Source: Micromonospora phytophila | Lineage (GTDB): Bacteria > Actinomycetota > Actinomycetes > Mycobacteriales > Micromonosporaceae | Direction of reading: 5' to 3' | Assembly: GCF_023656545.1 (NCBI RefSeq) | Contig: NZ_JAMOKF010000021.1 | Coordinates: 1 to 36,787 of the forward strand | Length of the DNA stretch: 36,787 nt | Shown here: one piece after another, positions 23,561 through 32,306 of the stretch | How positions within the stretch are numbered: position 1 is the stretch's first letter | Layout of the letters: the number at the start of each line of letters is the position of its first letter | The notes under the pieces: model-generated | The model's database searches: none | Told to the model about the DNA's origin: nothing | The model's input: only the letters and a program-made list of their open reading frames with translations | Made by a program: the position numbers and the translations under genes

Positions 23561-24907
23561 ATGGCCGCGGTGACGACCTGGACCGGCCGGGAGGCAAACG
23601 CGCTGCGTCAGGCGTTGCGGATGAGCGTTACCGGCTTCGCCGAGCACCTGGGCGCGGCACGGCGAACGGTGGCCAAGTGGAGCAGCCAAGGCAACAAGGT
23701 CCATCTGAGGGCCGACATGCAGGCCGCTCTCGACACGGTCCTGGCGCGGGCCACCTCGGACGTCCGCGAGCGCTTCGAAGCACTGGTGAGGGAAGGTACC
23801 AGTGGTGCACTTGCGGGTCCTGCGACGCTGCCCGTCAGGGACACGCAGACCCATACTGGCGAAGGCGGCATTCACGACTTTTACTCGGATGGCGACGTGC
23901 GGCGCAGAGATCTCCTGACCGGCGTGACGATCAGCGGCATCACCCTGCCGAACGTCGCGGCTCTGCTCGACGCACTGGTCGCACCACGACCTTGCAACCC
24001 CGAGCCAATTGCCTTACCGATCCGACAGTTCGCTCGGGAGGTAGCCGCCGCGAAAATCCACTATCAGGCGTGCCGCTACGAGCAGGTTCTCGCCAGGCTT
24101 GTGGCCCTGCTACCCGCCTTGGAACCCACTCGTGCGGAGGCCGAGGGTGAGCAGCGGACGCAGGTCGACGCCCTGGCCAGCGACCTCTACCACGTCGTCG
24201 GCAGCGTGCTGCTTAAGGTCGGCGACAAAGGCATGGCCTTGGTCGCCGCCGAACGCAGCGCCCGTGCCGCTGAGAGCAGTCAGGACCGGGTGGCGATGGC
24301 TGCAAGTGCCCGGATCATGACCCACGCCCTCATGAGCAACGGCCACGGTACCCAGGGGCGACAGCTTGCCGAAGACGCGGCCGAGCACCTCCGACGCGGC
24401 AGCGGACTTGCCTCGACCGACGCGGTCGCCGTGTACGGCGCACTGCTGCTTCGCGGTGCTATCGCCGCCGCCCGCGACGACAACAGAGACAACGCGCAGG
24501 CCATGCTCGATTAGGCTTCCCATGCCGCCGACCGACTCGGCTACGACGGCAACGACCGGTGGACGGGCTTCGGTGCCACCAACGTCCTGCTGCACCGCGT
24601 CAACATCGCGCTGGCCCTGGGCGACGCCGGCACCGCCATCACCCTCGCCCGCCAGGTGCAGCTGGACAAGATCGACCTCGCTGAACGCAGAGCCTGCCTG
24701 TTCGTCGACGTGGCCCGCGCCTACAGGCAATGGGGACGCTACGAGCACGGCCTGAACGCGCTACGCAACGCGTACGAGGTGGCACCAGAGGAGATCCGGT
24801 GCCGACCAGCGGTGCAGCGCATCGCCAGCGACCTGGCAGTCCTCACCCGGGGGCGCGTTCGCAGTGCTGCCCTCGACTTCGCCCAGCACGCCGGGATCCG
24901 CGTATGA
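23561..24907 (+). pseudogene. XRE-type HTH regulator with TPR-like C-terminus, interrupted by an in-frame TAG
   Basis: ATG 23561 after GAGAGGA. Residues about 8-50 hold an HTH (LRQALRMSVTGFAEHLGAA then RRTVAKWSSQGNKV). The remainder is a helical repeat array (DLYHVVGSVLLKVGDKGMAL, AERSARAAESSQDRVAMAAS) like ligand-sensing TPR domains of Streptomyces XRE regulators. TAG at 24512-24514 follows QAMLD; the same frame goes on with ASHAADRLGYDGNDRWTGFG to TGA 24907. A single base change (GAG to TAG) explains it. The full product would be 448 residues, the truncated one 317. The flavoprotein's ATG overlaps the final stop (ATGA), so translation coupling may be lost too. Confidence 0.75.
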
Positions 24908-25464
24908 CCAGCGGACACCTGCAAATCGTCGTCTGCGCTGCGGGCCCCGCCGCAGACGTGACACAACTGGTCACCACCGCGACGCGCCAGTCGTGGACAA
25001 CGGCGGTCACCGCCACCCCCAGCGCCCTCGACTTCGTCGACGCCGAAACGATAGAACGGCTGACCGGGCACCCGGTCCGGTCCACCTACCGGTCCTCCCC
25101 CGGCACCAGCCGATCTCTTCTCGCCGCGGACGCGCTCATCATCGCCCCCGCCACCTACAACTCCGTCAACAAGATCGCCCTTGGCATCGCTGACAACTAT
25201 GCGATGACCGCAGTCGCCGAGCTAATCGGCCGGCGGGTGCCCACCGTGGTCGTCCCGTTCGTCAACGCCGCCCTGGCCACCCGCACACCCTTCCAACGTG
25301 CCGTGGCGAACCTTCGCGATGAGCACGTCCGGATTCTTCTCGGGGCCGACGACGGATGGGAGCCACACCCACCCGGCAGCGGCAACAGTCGCCAGAATGC
25401 CTTCCCCTGGACGACGGCGTTCGAAGCGGCGACCGGGTTGGCCGGCGAGAGATCGAGCAGGTGA
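24904..25464 (+). CDS. HFCD-family flavoprotein
   Basis: 186 residues; ATG 24904 overlaps the regulator's stop (ATGA). LQIVVCAAGPAADVTQL is the FMN-binding N-terminus. PATYNSVNKIALGIADNYAM matches the PATANT-K-A-G-AD motif of homo-oligomeric flavin Cys decarboxylases (CoaC, LanD, EpiD) and related flavoproteins, and RVPTVVVPFVNAALATRTPF is the usual substrate-recognition clamp region. The essential His of the decarboxylases is not obvious, so decarboxylation is uncertain. Pairs of an HTH-TPR gene and a flavoprotein are recurrent in actinobacteria. Together with the divergent operon it may form one system. Confidence 0.85.
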   Translation: MTSGHLQIVVCAAGPAADVTQLVTTATRQSWTTAVTATPSALDFVDAETIERLTGHPVRSTYRSSPGTSRSLLAADALIIAPATYNSVNKIALGIADNYAMTAVAELIGRRVPTVVVPFVNAALATRTPFQRAVANLRDEHVRILLGADDGWEPHPPGSGNSRQNAFPWTTAFEAATGLAGERSSR

Positions 25465-25536
25465 ACCCCGGTGCTCACATAATCGGCACTATGCGCGCGT
25501 ACCGGTCTGCTGGCGGGCCTCCTCGCTGGGCCCGCG

Positions 25537-25703
25537 CCTCGGCATGCTTTTTCTTCCTTGCACTGACGTCGTCTCTCCAGCAGGTCAAAGCTCCTGGCGG
25601 CGAAGTCCATTGCGTCTTTTCCGGCCGCCTGTTTCGTGGTAGAGCCCATCCGCGTCAGCTCTCTGATGTTGTCGGCAGCCTCATAGATTTCCGCTTGCTG
25701 CAA
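25537..25703 (-). other. Possible truncated small gene, convergent to the flavoprotein
   Basis: An ATG at 25703 gives about 55 protein-like residues (MQQAEIYEAADNIRELTRMG then DAMDFAARSFDLLERRRQ). The same frame then runs antisense through the flavoprotein gene to 25197, where it lacks coding character. It may be the remnant of a small helical protein. The rest of 25465-25730 has nothing recognised. Confidence 0.3.
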
Positions 25704-25730
25704 GAGGCCATATTTTCGACGACCCAGCAG

Positions 25731-26400
25731 TCAATTGCGGGTGTCGAGCAGCCGGGCCGGGCTCAGCGGGACGAGCCGGCCCGCCGTGGCGGTCAGCGCG
25801 CCGGTGAGGTACCCGGCCACGTCCGCGACCAGGTGCAGGCTGGACTTCGTGTACAGGTTTACCCGGTCGGTCCCGGAAAGCGGGACCACGCCCAGTTCGG
25901 GATGACCTGACCGGCGGTCTCGATGTTCAGGTTGGAGGCCATCGGCCGGGGCTGGTCCGCCGGCCACACGGTGACGTAGCCACCGGCTGCGGGGGCGACC
26001 AACCGTCACGTTCAACGCCACCGCGGTCGCACCGGTCGCCGGTACGCCCCCGCGCCCGGTGACCTGGAGTGATCGTCGCCCCTGCGGCAGGCTTGCCGCA
26101 GGGGCAGCCGCTCAGCCGGTCGGGCCTGGTGTCCAGGATCCGGGCCGGCTGGAGCTCCACGAACCGGGTCATGCCGGCCGGCACCACCACCTCGTCGCCC
26201 CCGGCCCCGCGTCAGCGGCGGCGAACGTGCGGCGACCCGAGTCCCGCGCGCCGACCGCCAGGCCGGACACGGATGCCGCTCCCTTGCCGCCGGTCAGCTC
26301 GACCCGCGCCCCGTACATCGCCCCGTCCACGGTGAACTGCGCGGCGCCCGAGGGCACGTCCGACGGGTGCGCGCCGGTAACCGTGACTCCGGGGCAGTAA
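25731..26400 (-). pseudogene. Degraded secreted actinobacterial repeat protein
   Basis: Three frames in succession contain recognisable pieces of the actinobacterial surface repeat: SVSGLAVGARDSGRRTF, RFVELQPARILDTRPDRLSG, and VNLYTKSSLHLVADVAGYLT followed by VPLSPARLLDTRN. These are the strands of the N-V-G-DS-x-T / PxRLLDTR repeat found in secreted proteins. At least three frame changes interrupt the stretch and it ends in a stop right after DTRN. No start codon or signal peptide remains. Confidence 0.72.
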
Positions 26401-26485
26401 CGCTCACTGTCACGGCGAGCGGGTCGCGGCGGGGCTTGCGCTGGAACACGACCTGACCGCCCCGCATGTCGGTGGACAATCCCTC

Positions 26486-26573
26486 CCCCACGTCAGCCAC
26501 ATTGTCCATGATTCTGACTATTTGTTTGATAAGCGTTGCTGGATGCGAAAACCACCCGTTGGATGACGTGGGG
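26486..26573 (+). promoter_or_regulatory. Inverted repeat flanking the cydAB promoter region
   Basis: CCCCACGTCA (26486-26495) and its exact complement TGACGTGGGG (26564-26573) are separated by 68 bases. Between them is a local A/T-rich patch with a possible promoter: TTGTCC (26502-26507), 17 bases, TTTGAT (26525-26530). The cydA ATG lies 28 bases beyond. The paired sites could bind a looping regulator. The promoter call is weak. Confidence 0.4.
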
Positions 26574-26600
26574 TCGACACACGAGGAAGCGGGAGCCTCA

Positions 26601-27971
26601 ATGCTCACGGAGTTACTGGCTCAGGACGCTGTCCCTGCGGACCTGATGGCGGCACGGGTGCAGATGGCGCTGTCGCTGGGTTGGCACATCGTGATCGCCT
26701 CGTTCGGTGTAGGCATGCCCGCCGTCACCGTGTTCGCCGAATGGCGTGGCTTGCGAACTGGCGACGCGGTGTTCACCCGGCTGGCGAAGCGGTGGGCCAA
26801 GGCAATGGGTGTGCTCTTCGCCGTCGGCGCGGTGTCCGGGACGATTTTGTCGTTTGAGATGGGGCTGCTGTGGCCTGGTCTGATGGGCCGCTTCGGTGAC
26901 GTGATCGGGCTGCCGTTCGCTCTGGAGGGCATCGCGTTCTTCGTCGAGGCGATCTTCGTCGGTGTCTACCTGTACGCGTGGGACAAAGTGCCGCCCCGTG
27001 CGCACCTGTTCGCCGGCCTGCCGATCTGCGTGGCGGGGGTGGCGTCGGCGTTCTTCGTGGTGTCGGCGAACGCGTGGATGAACCAGCCTCGCGGTTTCGA
27101 CCTGGTCTCCGGCGAGGTCACCAACGTCCGGCCCTGGGAGGCGATGTTCAACCCGGCTACCCCGCCGCAGACCGTGCACATGATCGTCGCCGCGTTCATG
27201 GTCACCGGTTTCGGCATCGCCAGTGTGTACGCGGTGGCGATGCTGCGCGGTCGACGCGACCGTTACCACCGGCTCGGGTTCGCCATTCCGTTCACTCTCG
27301 CAGCTCTGCTCACCCCGGTGCAGGTGGTGGTGGGCGACTGGGCTGCACACTTCGTGGCCGAGTACCAGCCCACCAAGCTCGCCGCCATGGAGGGCCTGGC
27401 TCAGACGCAGGCCGGCGCGCCGCTGTCCCTCGGCGGGGTTTACGTCGACGGGGAACTGCGCTACGCCGTCGAGGTGCCCAACGCCCTTTCACTGCTGGCG
27501 AAGTGGGACCCAGACGCGGTGGTCATGGGCCTGGACCAGGTGCCCGACGACCAGGAGCCCCCTGTGACGGTCGTGAAGTGGGCGTTCCAGCTGATGGTCG
27601 CGATCGGGTTCGGGTTGCTGGGCCTGTCGCTCTGGTGGGCGCTGGCCTGGTGGCGGCGCCGGGGCCCGCCCCGCTCGCCCTGGTTCCTGCGTGCCGCCGC
27701 GCTGGCCGGGATCGCCGCCGCCGTCGCGGTGGAGGCAGGCTGGGTGGTCACCGAAGTCGGCCGGCAGCCGTGGATCGTCTACGGGGTGCTGCGTACCGCG
27801 GAGGCGGTGAACCCGGCGCCCGGGTTGGCCACCGGGCTGGCGCTGGTCGCCGGCGTGTACCTGCTGCTCACTGTGGCGACGGTGCTGGTGCTGGTTCGGA
27901 TGGCCCGGCATCGGGATGCGCCGGTCGCCCCGCAGGAGGGCGTACCCGAGCCGGTGGACAGCCCACGATGA
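26601..27971 (+). CDS. cydA: Cytochrome bd-type quinol oxidase subunit I
   Basis: 456 residues from ATG 26601 (GGGAG upstream); the frame is open back to 26466 without a better start. Heme ligands: His in LSLGWHIVIASFG (family H19), His in PPQTVHMIVAAF (H186) and Met in FQLMVAIGFG (M393). The two acidic residues of the heme pocket are in FALEGIAFFVEAIF. The Q-loop is short (EYQPTKLAAMEGLAQT), as in CioA-like bd oxidases, which tend to be cyanide-insensitive. GRQPWIVYGVLRT is the conserved terminal motif. Catalyses quinol oxidation and reduction of O2 to water in the membrane. Overlaps cydB by ATGA. Confidence 0.95.
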   Translation: MLTELLAQDAVPADLMAARVQMALSLGWHIVIASFGVGMPAVTVFAEWRGLRTGDAVFTRLAKRWAKAMGVLFAVGAVSGTILSFEMGLLWPGLMGRFGDVIGLPFALEGIAFFVEAIFVGVYLYAWDKVPPRAHLFAGLPICVAGVASAFFVVSANAWMNQPRGFDLVSGEVTNVRPWEAMFNPATPPQTVHMIVAAFMVTGFGIASVYAVAMLRGRRDRYHRLGFAIPFTLAALLTPVQVVVGDWAAHFVAEYQPTKLAAMEGLAQTQAGAPLSLGGVYVDGELRYAVEVPNALSLLAKWDPDAVVMGLDQVPDDQEPPVTVVKWAFQLMVAIGFGLLGLSLWWALAWWRRRGPPRSPWFLRAAALAGIAAAVAVEAGWVVTEVGRQPWIVYGVLRTAEAVNPAPGLATGLALVAGVYLLLTVATVLVLVRMARHRDAPVAPQEGVPEPVDSPR

Positions 27972-28996
27972 CTGTCGCCGACGTCTTGCTCGGAGTCCTG
28001 TTGGCCGGCCTCACCCTGTATACCCTGCTCGCCGGCGCCGACTTCGGCGCCGGGATCTGGGACCTTCTCGCCGGTGGCACCCGCCGCGGCGCCGCCCGCC
28101 GGGAGTTGATCGCACACTCCATCGGCCCCGTGTGGGAGGCCAACCACGTCTGGCTGATCCTGGTGATCACGCTGTTCTGGACCACCTTCCCACCGGCGTT
28201 CGCCGCGTTCGCCTCCACCCTCTACATCCCGCTGACCCTGGCCGCGTTGGGCATCATCGGCCGCGGCGCCGCCTTCGCCTTCCGCAAGGCCAGCCACACT
28301 CTCGTCGAGCAGCGCCTCTACGGAGCCACCTTCGCGATCTCCTCGCTGGCCACCCCGTTCTTCCTCGGCACCATCGTCGGAGCGCTCGCCTCCGGTCGGG
28401 TGCCACCTGGGATCGCCGAGGGCGACATCTGGCGTAGTTGGCTCAACCCCACCTCGATCTACGCCGGTCTGCTGGCGATCGGCGTCTGCGCCTACCTCGC
28501 CGCGGTCTACCTCATCCACGACGCCCGCCGCGCCAACGCCGACGACCTCGTCGCACAGTTCCGCCGCCGCGCCCTGGCCACCGGCGTACTGGTCGGGGCG
28601 GCCGCCGTCGCCGGGCTCGCCGTGGTGGCCGCCGACGCACCCGACCTGTTCGCCGACCTACGAGGTCGCGCGCTGCCGCTGGTGCTGCTCTCCCTCGCCG
28701 CCGGAATCGTGTCGCTGGTGCTGATCACCACCGGTCGCTACCGCCTCGTGCGTGTCACCGCCGCACTCGCCGTCGCCGCCGTGCTGTGGGCGTGGGGGGC
28801 CGCCCAGTACCCGGTCCTTCTCTCCCCCGACCTGACCGTCGCCGAGGCAGCTGGCGACCCGACCGTTCTCACCACCGTGCTCGTCGTACTCGGCGTCGGC
28901 GCGCTGCTGCTCGCACCGTCCCTGCTCTGGCTGTTCAGCATCTTCCAAACCTCCCGGCGGCACGCCGACACCTCGCCACTGAAGCGCGGAACCTGA
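27968..28996 (+). CDS. cydB: Cytochrome bd-type quinol oxidase subunit II
   Basis: 342 residues, about nine membrane helices. It starts at ATG 27968, overlapping the cydA stop. GADFGAGIWDLLAGGTRRGA, PVWEANHVWLILVITLFWTT and IIGRGAAFAFRK are the signature strings of CydB. Forms the heterodimeric oxidase with CydA. No cydCD exporter or small cydX subunit follows; the next 160 bases contain only a terminator. Confidence 0.95.
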   Translation: MTVADVLLGVLLAGLTLYTLLAGADFGAGIWDLLAGGTRRGAARRELIAHSIGPVWEANHVWLILVITLFWTTFPPAFAAFASTLYIPLTLAALGIIGRGAAFAFRKASHTLVEQRLYGATFAISSLATPFFLGTIVGALASGRVPPGIAEGDIWRSWLNPTSIYAGLLAIGVCAYLAAVYLIHDARRANADDLVAQFRRRALATGVLVGAAAVAGLAVVAADAPDLFADLRGRALPLVLLSLAAGIVSLVLITTGRYRLVRVTAALAVAAVLWAWGAAQYPVLLSPDLTVAEAAGDPTVLTTVLVVLGVGALLLAPSLLWLFSIFQTSRRHADTSPLKRGT

Positions 28997-29108
28997 GCCG
29001 GCGTCGACGTTTAGCCCCGGCGGCGCGTGCGTCCTGCTCCGCCTTCAGAACAGCGGCCTGGTTGCGAATGCCGGGCGGGCACCGCAGACCGGCGCCTCCG
29101 GATAGAGG

Positions 29109-29149
29109 CCGCATCCGGCCACCGTGCGCGCCGCGGTGGCCGGATGCGG
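29109..29149. terminator. Bidirectional terminator-type hairpin after cydB
   Basis: Perfect 16-bp stem: CCGCATCCGGCCACCG (29109-29124) and its complement (29134-29149), 9-base loop, no T-run. It lies between cydB on plus and an alcohol-dehydrogenase fragment on minus, 8 bases beyond that fragment's stop. Confidence 0.75.
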
Positions 29150-29156
29150 GTGGTCA

Positions 29157-29324
29157 TCAGGGTTTGAGGACGACCTTCTCGCAGTCGTCCTGCTTGTTCT
29201 TGAAGATCTCGAAGCCGCGTTCCGCCTCGTCGAGCGGCAGGGTGTGGGTGATGATCCGGGTGGGATCGATCTCCCCGCGCTCGATGCGCTGCAGCAGCGG
29301 CTTCATGTAGCGCTGCACGTGGCA
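29157..29324 (-). pseudogene. C-terminal remnant of a zinc-dependent alcohol dehydrogenase
   Basis: About 53 residues, VQRYMKPLLQRIERGEIDPT then ITHTLPLDEAERGFEIFKNK and a final KVVLKP. This is the C-terminal catalytic-domain end of MDR-type zinc dehydrogenases (formaldehyde-dehydrogenase-like). Upstream of the HVQRYM motif the sequence becomes unrelated, so the zinc and NAD-binding parts are gone. The terminator beside it probably belonged to this gene. Confidence 0.75.
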
Positions 29325-29399
29325 AGCGCGGTGCTCGCAACGCGCGGCCGCCGGGTAGGGGCAGTCTGCTTTTGATCGCGCCACCGACTGGCGGTGTCG

Positions 29400-29482
29400 G
29401 TTGCACCGCACGGATGGAGGCCGTCCGGCTCGGCTACGCCTACCTGCGCACCGCACTGGGTGATCACTCCCGATTGGCCTAA
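29400..29482 (+). mobile_element. IS481-like transposase fragment
   Basis: RLGYAYLRTALGDHSRLA followed by a stop at 29480 matches the integrase-core start of IS481 transposases (GRLGYTYLHTAVDDHSRLAYAE), with Leu-Gly where the catalytic Asp lies in D-DHSR. Fewer than 30 codons remain. Confidence 0.5.
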
Positions 29483-29873
29483 CCCGCGTTGCGCCTCGTC
29501 CGCCAAAGTCGCGTCGAGCGCGTCGAGGTCGGGGACGAACCGGGTTGGGCCTGGTTCGATTCATGGACGGGGGGCGCGTAGGGCGGAACTGGCGATTGTG
29601 GTTCAGGCGGGTTTGTAGGGCCTGGGTGTCTGGTTCCCGACGCAGGTGGTGCCGGTGATGGCCGGTGAACCGATGGCGGTTTCTCGGACATCGGAGTGCG
29701 GGACCGCTTTCGCCGATCAGCCGTCGGCCAAGCGTTCCATTCGGGCGCCGTTGGGTCTCCATTGACAGACAGGAAGCTACTGTATGCGGTCACACCGGTG
29801 CTGGTAGTTGTGAAGGTCTAGCGTCGCGCCTTCGGTTGCGGCGGCCCGGACCTGCACGAGAGGCAGAGCCGTT
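29483..29873. other. Upstream region of the secreted-protein gene; no gene
   Basis: No coding region supported. A TTGACA box occurs at 29762-29767, but no good -10 box lies at normal spacing. A GAGAGGCAG-like ribosome site lies about 10 bases before the ATG at 29874. Confidence 0.4.
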
Positions 29874-32228
29874 ATGCGTTATTTCGGACCCATCACCGCC
29901 TCGCACCACCATTCGCCCGGCCGCCTGCACCGGGGACGGCACTGCTCAGCTTTTGGCCTACTGATCCGAGCCGTGCTGTTGGTCGTGGTCGGTGCCTTCA
30001 CCGGAGTGGTGGTGGCGTCCGCACCCGCCGCGGCCGAGGAGACGGTGTGCGGCCCGTGGTCCACCGAGCAGGACATGCTCGACACCACCGGAGCGTGGTG
30101 CCGCAGCACCTGGCTGGTCGACCCGGGCCGGGGCAACCTCGTCAGCCGCCAGCAGTTGCTCGACAACGCCGACCTGTACGCGCGCCACGGCTTCTCCCGG
30201 CAGTGGCTGTGGTACGCCCCGGAGCGGGTGGTCACGGTCGCGGCGGGTTCGCCCCAGGAGTGGGTTGCCTGCCCCGCGGGCCTGCACTACGGCGGCGCCT
30301 GTCCGACCGAGGCGGCCCTGCCGCATCACCCGATCCTGCGCAACTTCACCGCCGGGCCGGTGCAGTTCCACGTGCTCGAGTACGGCGGATCGGTGATCGC
30401 CCGCGCCTGCGGCAACTTCTGGCACCCACCCGGCGGGTTGTCAGCGCCAGTGCCCTGGTTGAGCGTGGAGAAGTACGACGACCGCAACCGAAACGGCGCC
30501 CGCGACGCCGGCGAGGGGCCGCTGGCCGGGTGGCAGTTTCGCATCAGCCGGATAGGCAGCCGGGTTGGTCAGGCCAACGCGCACGTCGGCACCGTCGCCA
30601 CCGGCGGGAGCGGGCAGACCCGCTTCGACTTCAACGGCGCCGGCCCGGGCACCTACCTCGTGGAGGAGATCGGTCAGGACGGCTGGGCGCCCACGACGCC
30701 CGCCTCCCGGGTAATCGAGGTACCCGAGGGCGTCGGTGACGGCCAAGTCGCCCACGTGGTCTTCGGCAACGCCGAAACGCGCGCGGATCTCGTCAAGGCC
30801 GAGTTCGGGCTGGTTGCACCGCCGCAGCGGCTCGAAGCCGATGAGGACACCGACCTGACGGTGCGCGCCGTGCTGCGTAACGACGGGCCTGCCGACGTCA
30901 CCGCCACCGACACGCTGACCGTCACCGTGCCGGACGACTGCACCGCCGAACCCGGACAGACGCACGTGAGCCGGCAGCTGGCACGCGGGCAGGCGACCGT
31001 CGTCGACTTCCGGGTCCGGGTGCGCTGCAGTCAACCGTCGTTTCACCCGATGACGTTCACCGACCAGCTGAACGTCGCCACCGGCGGTGTCATCGACCCA
31101 GACCTCATCGACAACACCGTCGCCTTCGAACACGTATTTCCGGTGTTCCACCGCGCCGACGTGCAGCTGAGCGGGACGGCCATGGTGTGCCCGCCGCGGG
31201 CCGACGTCGGCGAGCGGTTCCAGTGCACCGTGTCCGCCGTGGTCACCAACGCCGGCCCCTACGGCCCGGTCACCACCGACGTCACGTTCGGGCTGCAACC
31301 ACCCGCCGACTGCGAGATCACCAGCGACGACGCCCGCCAGACCCACAGCGTGCCCACCGGGCAACCCCAGGTCGTCTCCTCCACCTGGCAGGTCACCTGC
31401 GCCCAGCGCAGCTACCACCCCACCACCGCGGTCGCCGCCGCCGTGCTGGACCACCTGCACGTCGAAGATCCCATCGCCGGCAACGCCAGCGGCGGCGCGG
31501 CGAGCCTGGTGGAGATCTTCGAACCGGCTGACCTGTCGGTGGACGACCTCACCGTGCGCTGCACCGAACGCGAGAGCACCGCCACCGCGTCCGCATGCAC
31601 CGCCAAGGCCCTGATCCGCAATGCCGGCCCGGCCACCGCAGTGGCCACGCGCACCGCGCTCACCATCAACGTCGCCGGCGACTGCGATGCCAGCGCCGAC
31701 GGCCCTGACACCCACCCGGTCACCCTCGACCGGGACGCCACGGCCGTCGTCACCACAACCTGGCGGATCACCTGTACCAGCACCGCGCGGCACAGCGCCA
31801 CCGTCGCCGCGACGGTGGTGACCGACGAACCTCACGCCGAGGACCGGGCGGCGGCCAACAACACGACTCGCACCGTGTGGAACCCCGCTGACGTCAAACC
31901 ACGGAGCCTGCCCAGCGCCGTCAACATCACGAAGGACGGCGTCCTGCCCTTCGCCGTGCTGTCCACGGCCGACGTCGACGCCCTGACCGACGTCGACCGC
32001 GCCAGCCTGCGGTTCGGACGTACAGGCACGGAGAACAGTGTCATCTCCTGCGCCGCCGACGGCGAGGACGTCAACGACGACGGTCGCCTCGACCTGATCT
32101 GCCGGGCCGACACCGCGGCTACCGACATCACCTGCGGCACCACTGTGCTCCTGATGACCGGACAATTGACCGACGGCACCCGGCTCGCCGGCGAAGACGA
32201 CGTCAAGGTCGTCGGCTGTCGGACCTGA
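29874..32228 (+). CDS. Large secreted multi-domain surface protein
   Basis: 784 residues. Signal peptide: a long n-region, hydrophobic LLIRAVLLVVVGAFTGVVV and Ala-rich cleavage site after about residue 54 (APAAAEE). A Cys-containing N-terminal domain follows. About residues 198-230 (SVEKYDDRNRNGARDAGEGP) are an SdrD B-like segment with calcium-type Asp/Asn repeats. Three Ig-like CARDB/DUF11-type repeats follow, each beginning near an N-D/A-GP-A motif (LRNDGPADVTATDTLTV, VTNAGPYGPVTTDVTFG, IRNAGPATAVATRTALT). The C-terminal ~110 residues (SAVNITKDGVLPFAVLSTAD, DVNDDGRLDLICR) are a dockerin/EF-hand-like end domain known from secreted actinobacterial proteins. No LPXTG or membrane anchor, so it is probably released. 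Function unknown; adhesion or matrix role is inference. Confidence 0.82.
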   Translation: MRYFGPITASHHHSPGRLHRGRHCSAFGLLIRAVLLVVVGAFTGVVVASAPAAAEETVCGPWSTEQDMLDTTGAWCRSTWLVDPGRGNLVSRQQLLDNADLYARHGFSRQWLWYAPERVVTVAAGSPQEWVACPAGLHYGGACPTEAALPHHPILRNFTAGPVQFHVLEYGGSVIARACGNFWHPPGGLSAPVPWLSVEKYDDRNRNGARDAGEGPLAGWQFRISRIGSRVGQANAHVGTVATGGSGQTRFDFNGAGPGTYLVEEIGQDGWAPTTPASRVIEVPEGVGDGQVAHVVFGNAETRADLVKAEFGLVAPPQRLEADEDTDLTVRAVLRNDGPADVTATDTLTVTVPDDCTAEPGQTHVSRQLARGQATVVDFRVRVRCSQPSFHPMTFTDQLNVATGGVIDPDLIDNTVAFEHVFPVFHRADVQLSGTAMVCPPRADVGERFQCTVSAVVTNAGPYGPVTTDVTFGLQPPADCEITSDDARQTHSVPTGQPQVVSSTWQVTCAQRSYHPTTAVAAAVLDHLHVEDPIAGNASGGAASLVEIFEPADLSVDDLTVRCTERESTATASACTAKALIRNAGPATAVATRTALTINVAGDCDASADGPDTHPVTLDRDATAVVTTTWRITCTSTARHSATVAATVVTDEPHAEDRAAANNTTRTVWNPADVKPRSLPSAVNITKDGVLPFAVLSTADVDALTDVDRASLRFGRTGTENSVISCAADGEDVNDDGRLDLICRADTAATDITCGTTVLLMTGQLTDGTRLAGEDDVKVVGCRT

Positions 32229-32237
32229 CCGCGCCTG

Positions 32238-32281
32238 CCCTGACGGGCTGCGGTCGCGCCATTGACCGCAGCCCGTCAGGG
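32238..32281. terminator. 18-bp perfect hairpin after the secreted-protein gene
   Basis: CCCTGACGGGCTGCGGTC (32238-32255) pairs perfectly with 32264-32281 around an 8-base loop, 10 bases beyond the stop. The lack of a T-run is common for actinobacterial terminators. The convergent membrane-protein gene ends at 32307, so it may serve both. Confidence 0.8.
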
Positions 32282-32306
32282 CCGTCCAGAGAGGATCGCC
32301 GCCGGG

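Noticed and set aside
30441..32165. 574-codon minus-strand frame opposite the secreted protein
   Set aside because: No domain, Gly/Val-rich shadow; the plus strand has a signal peptide and recognisable repeats.
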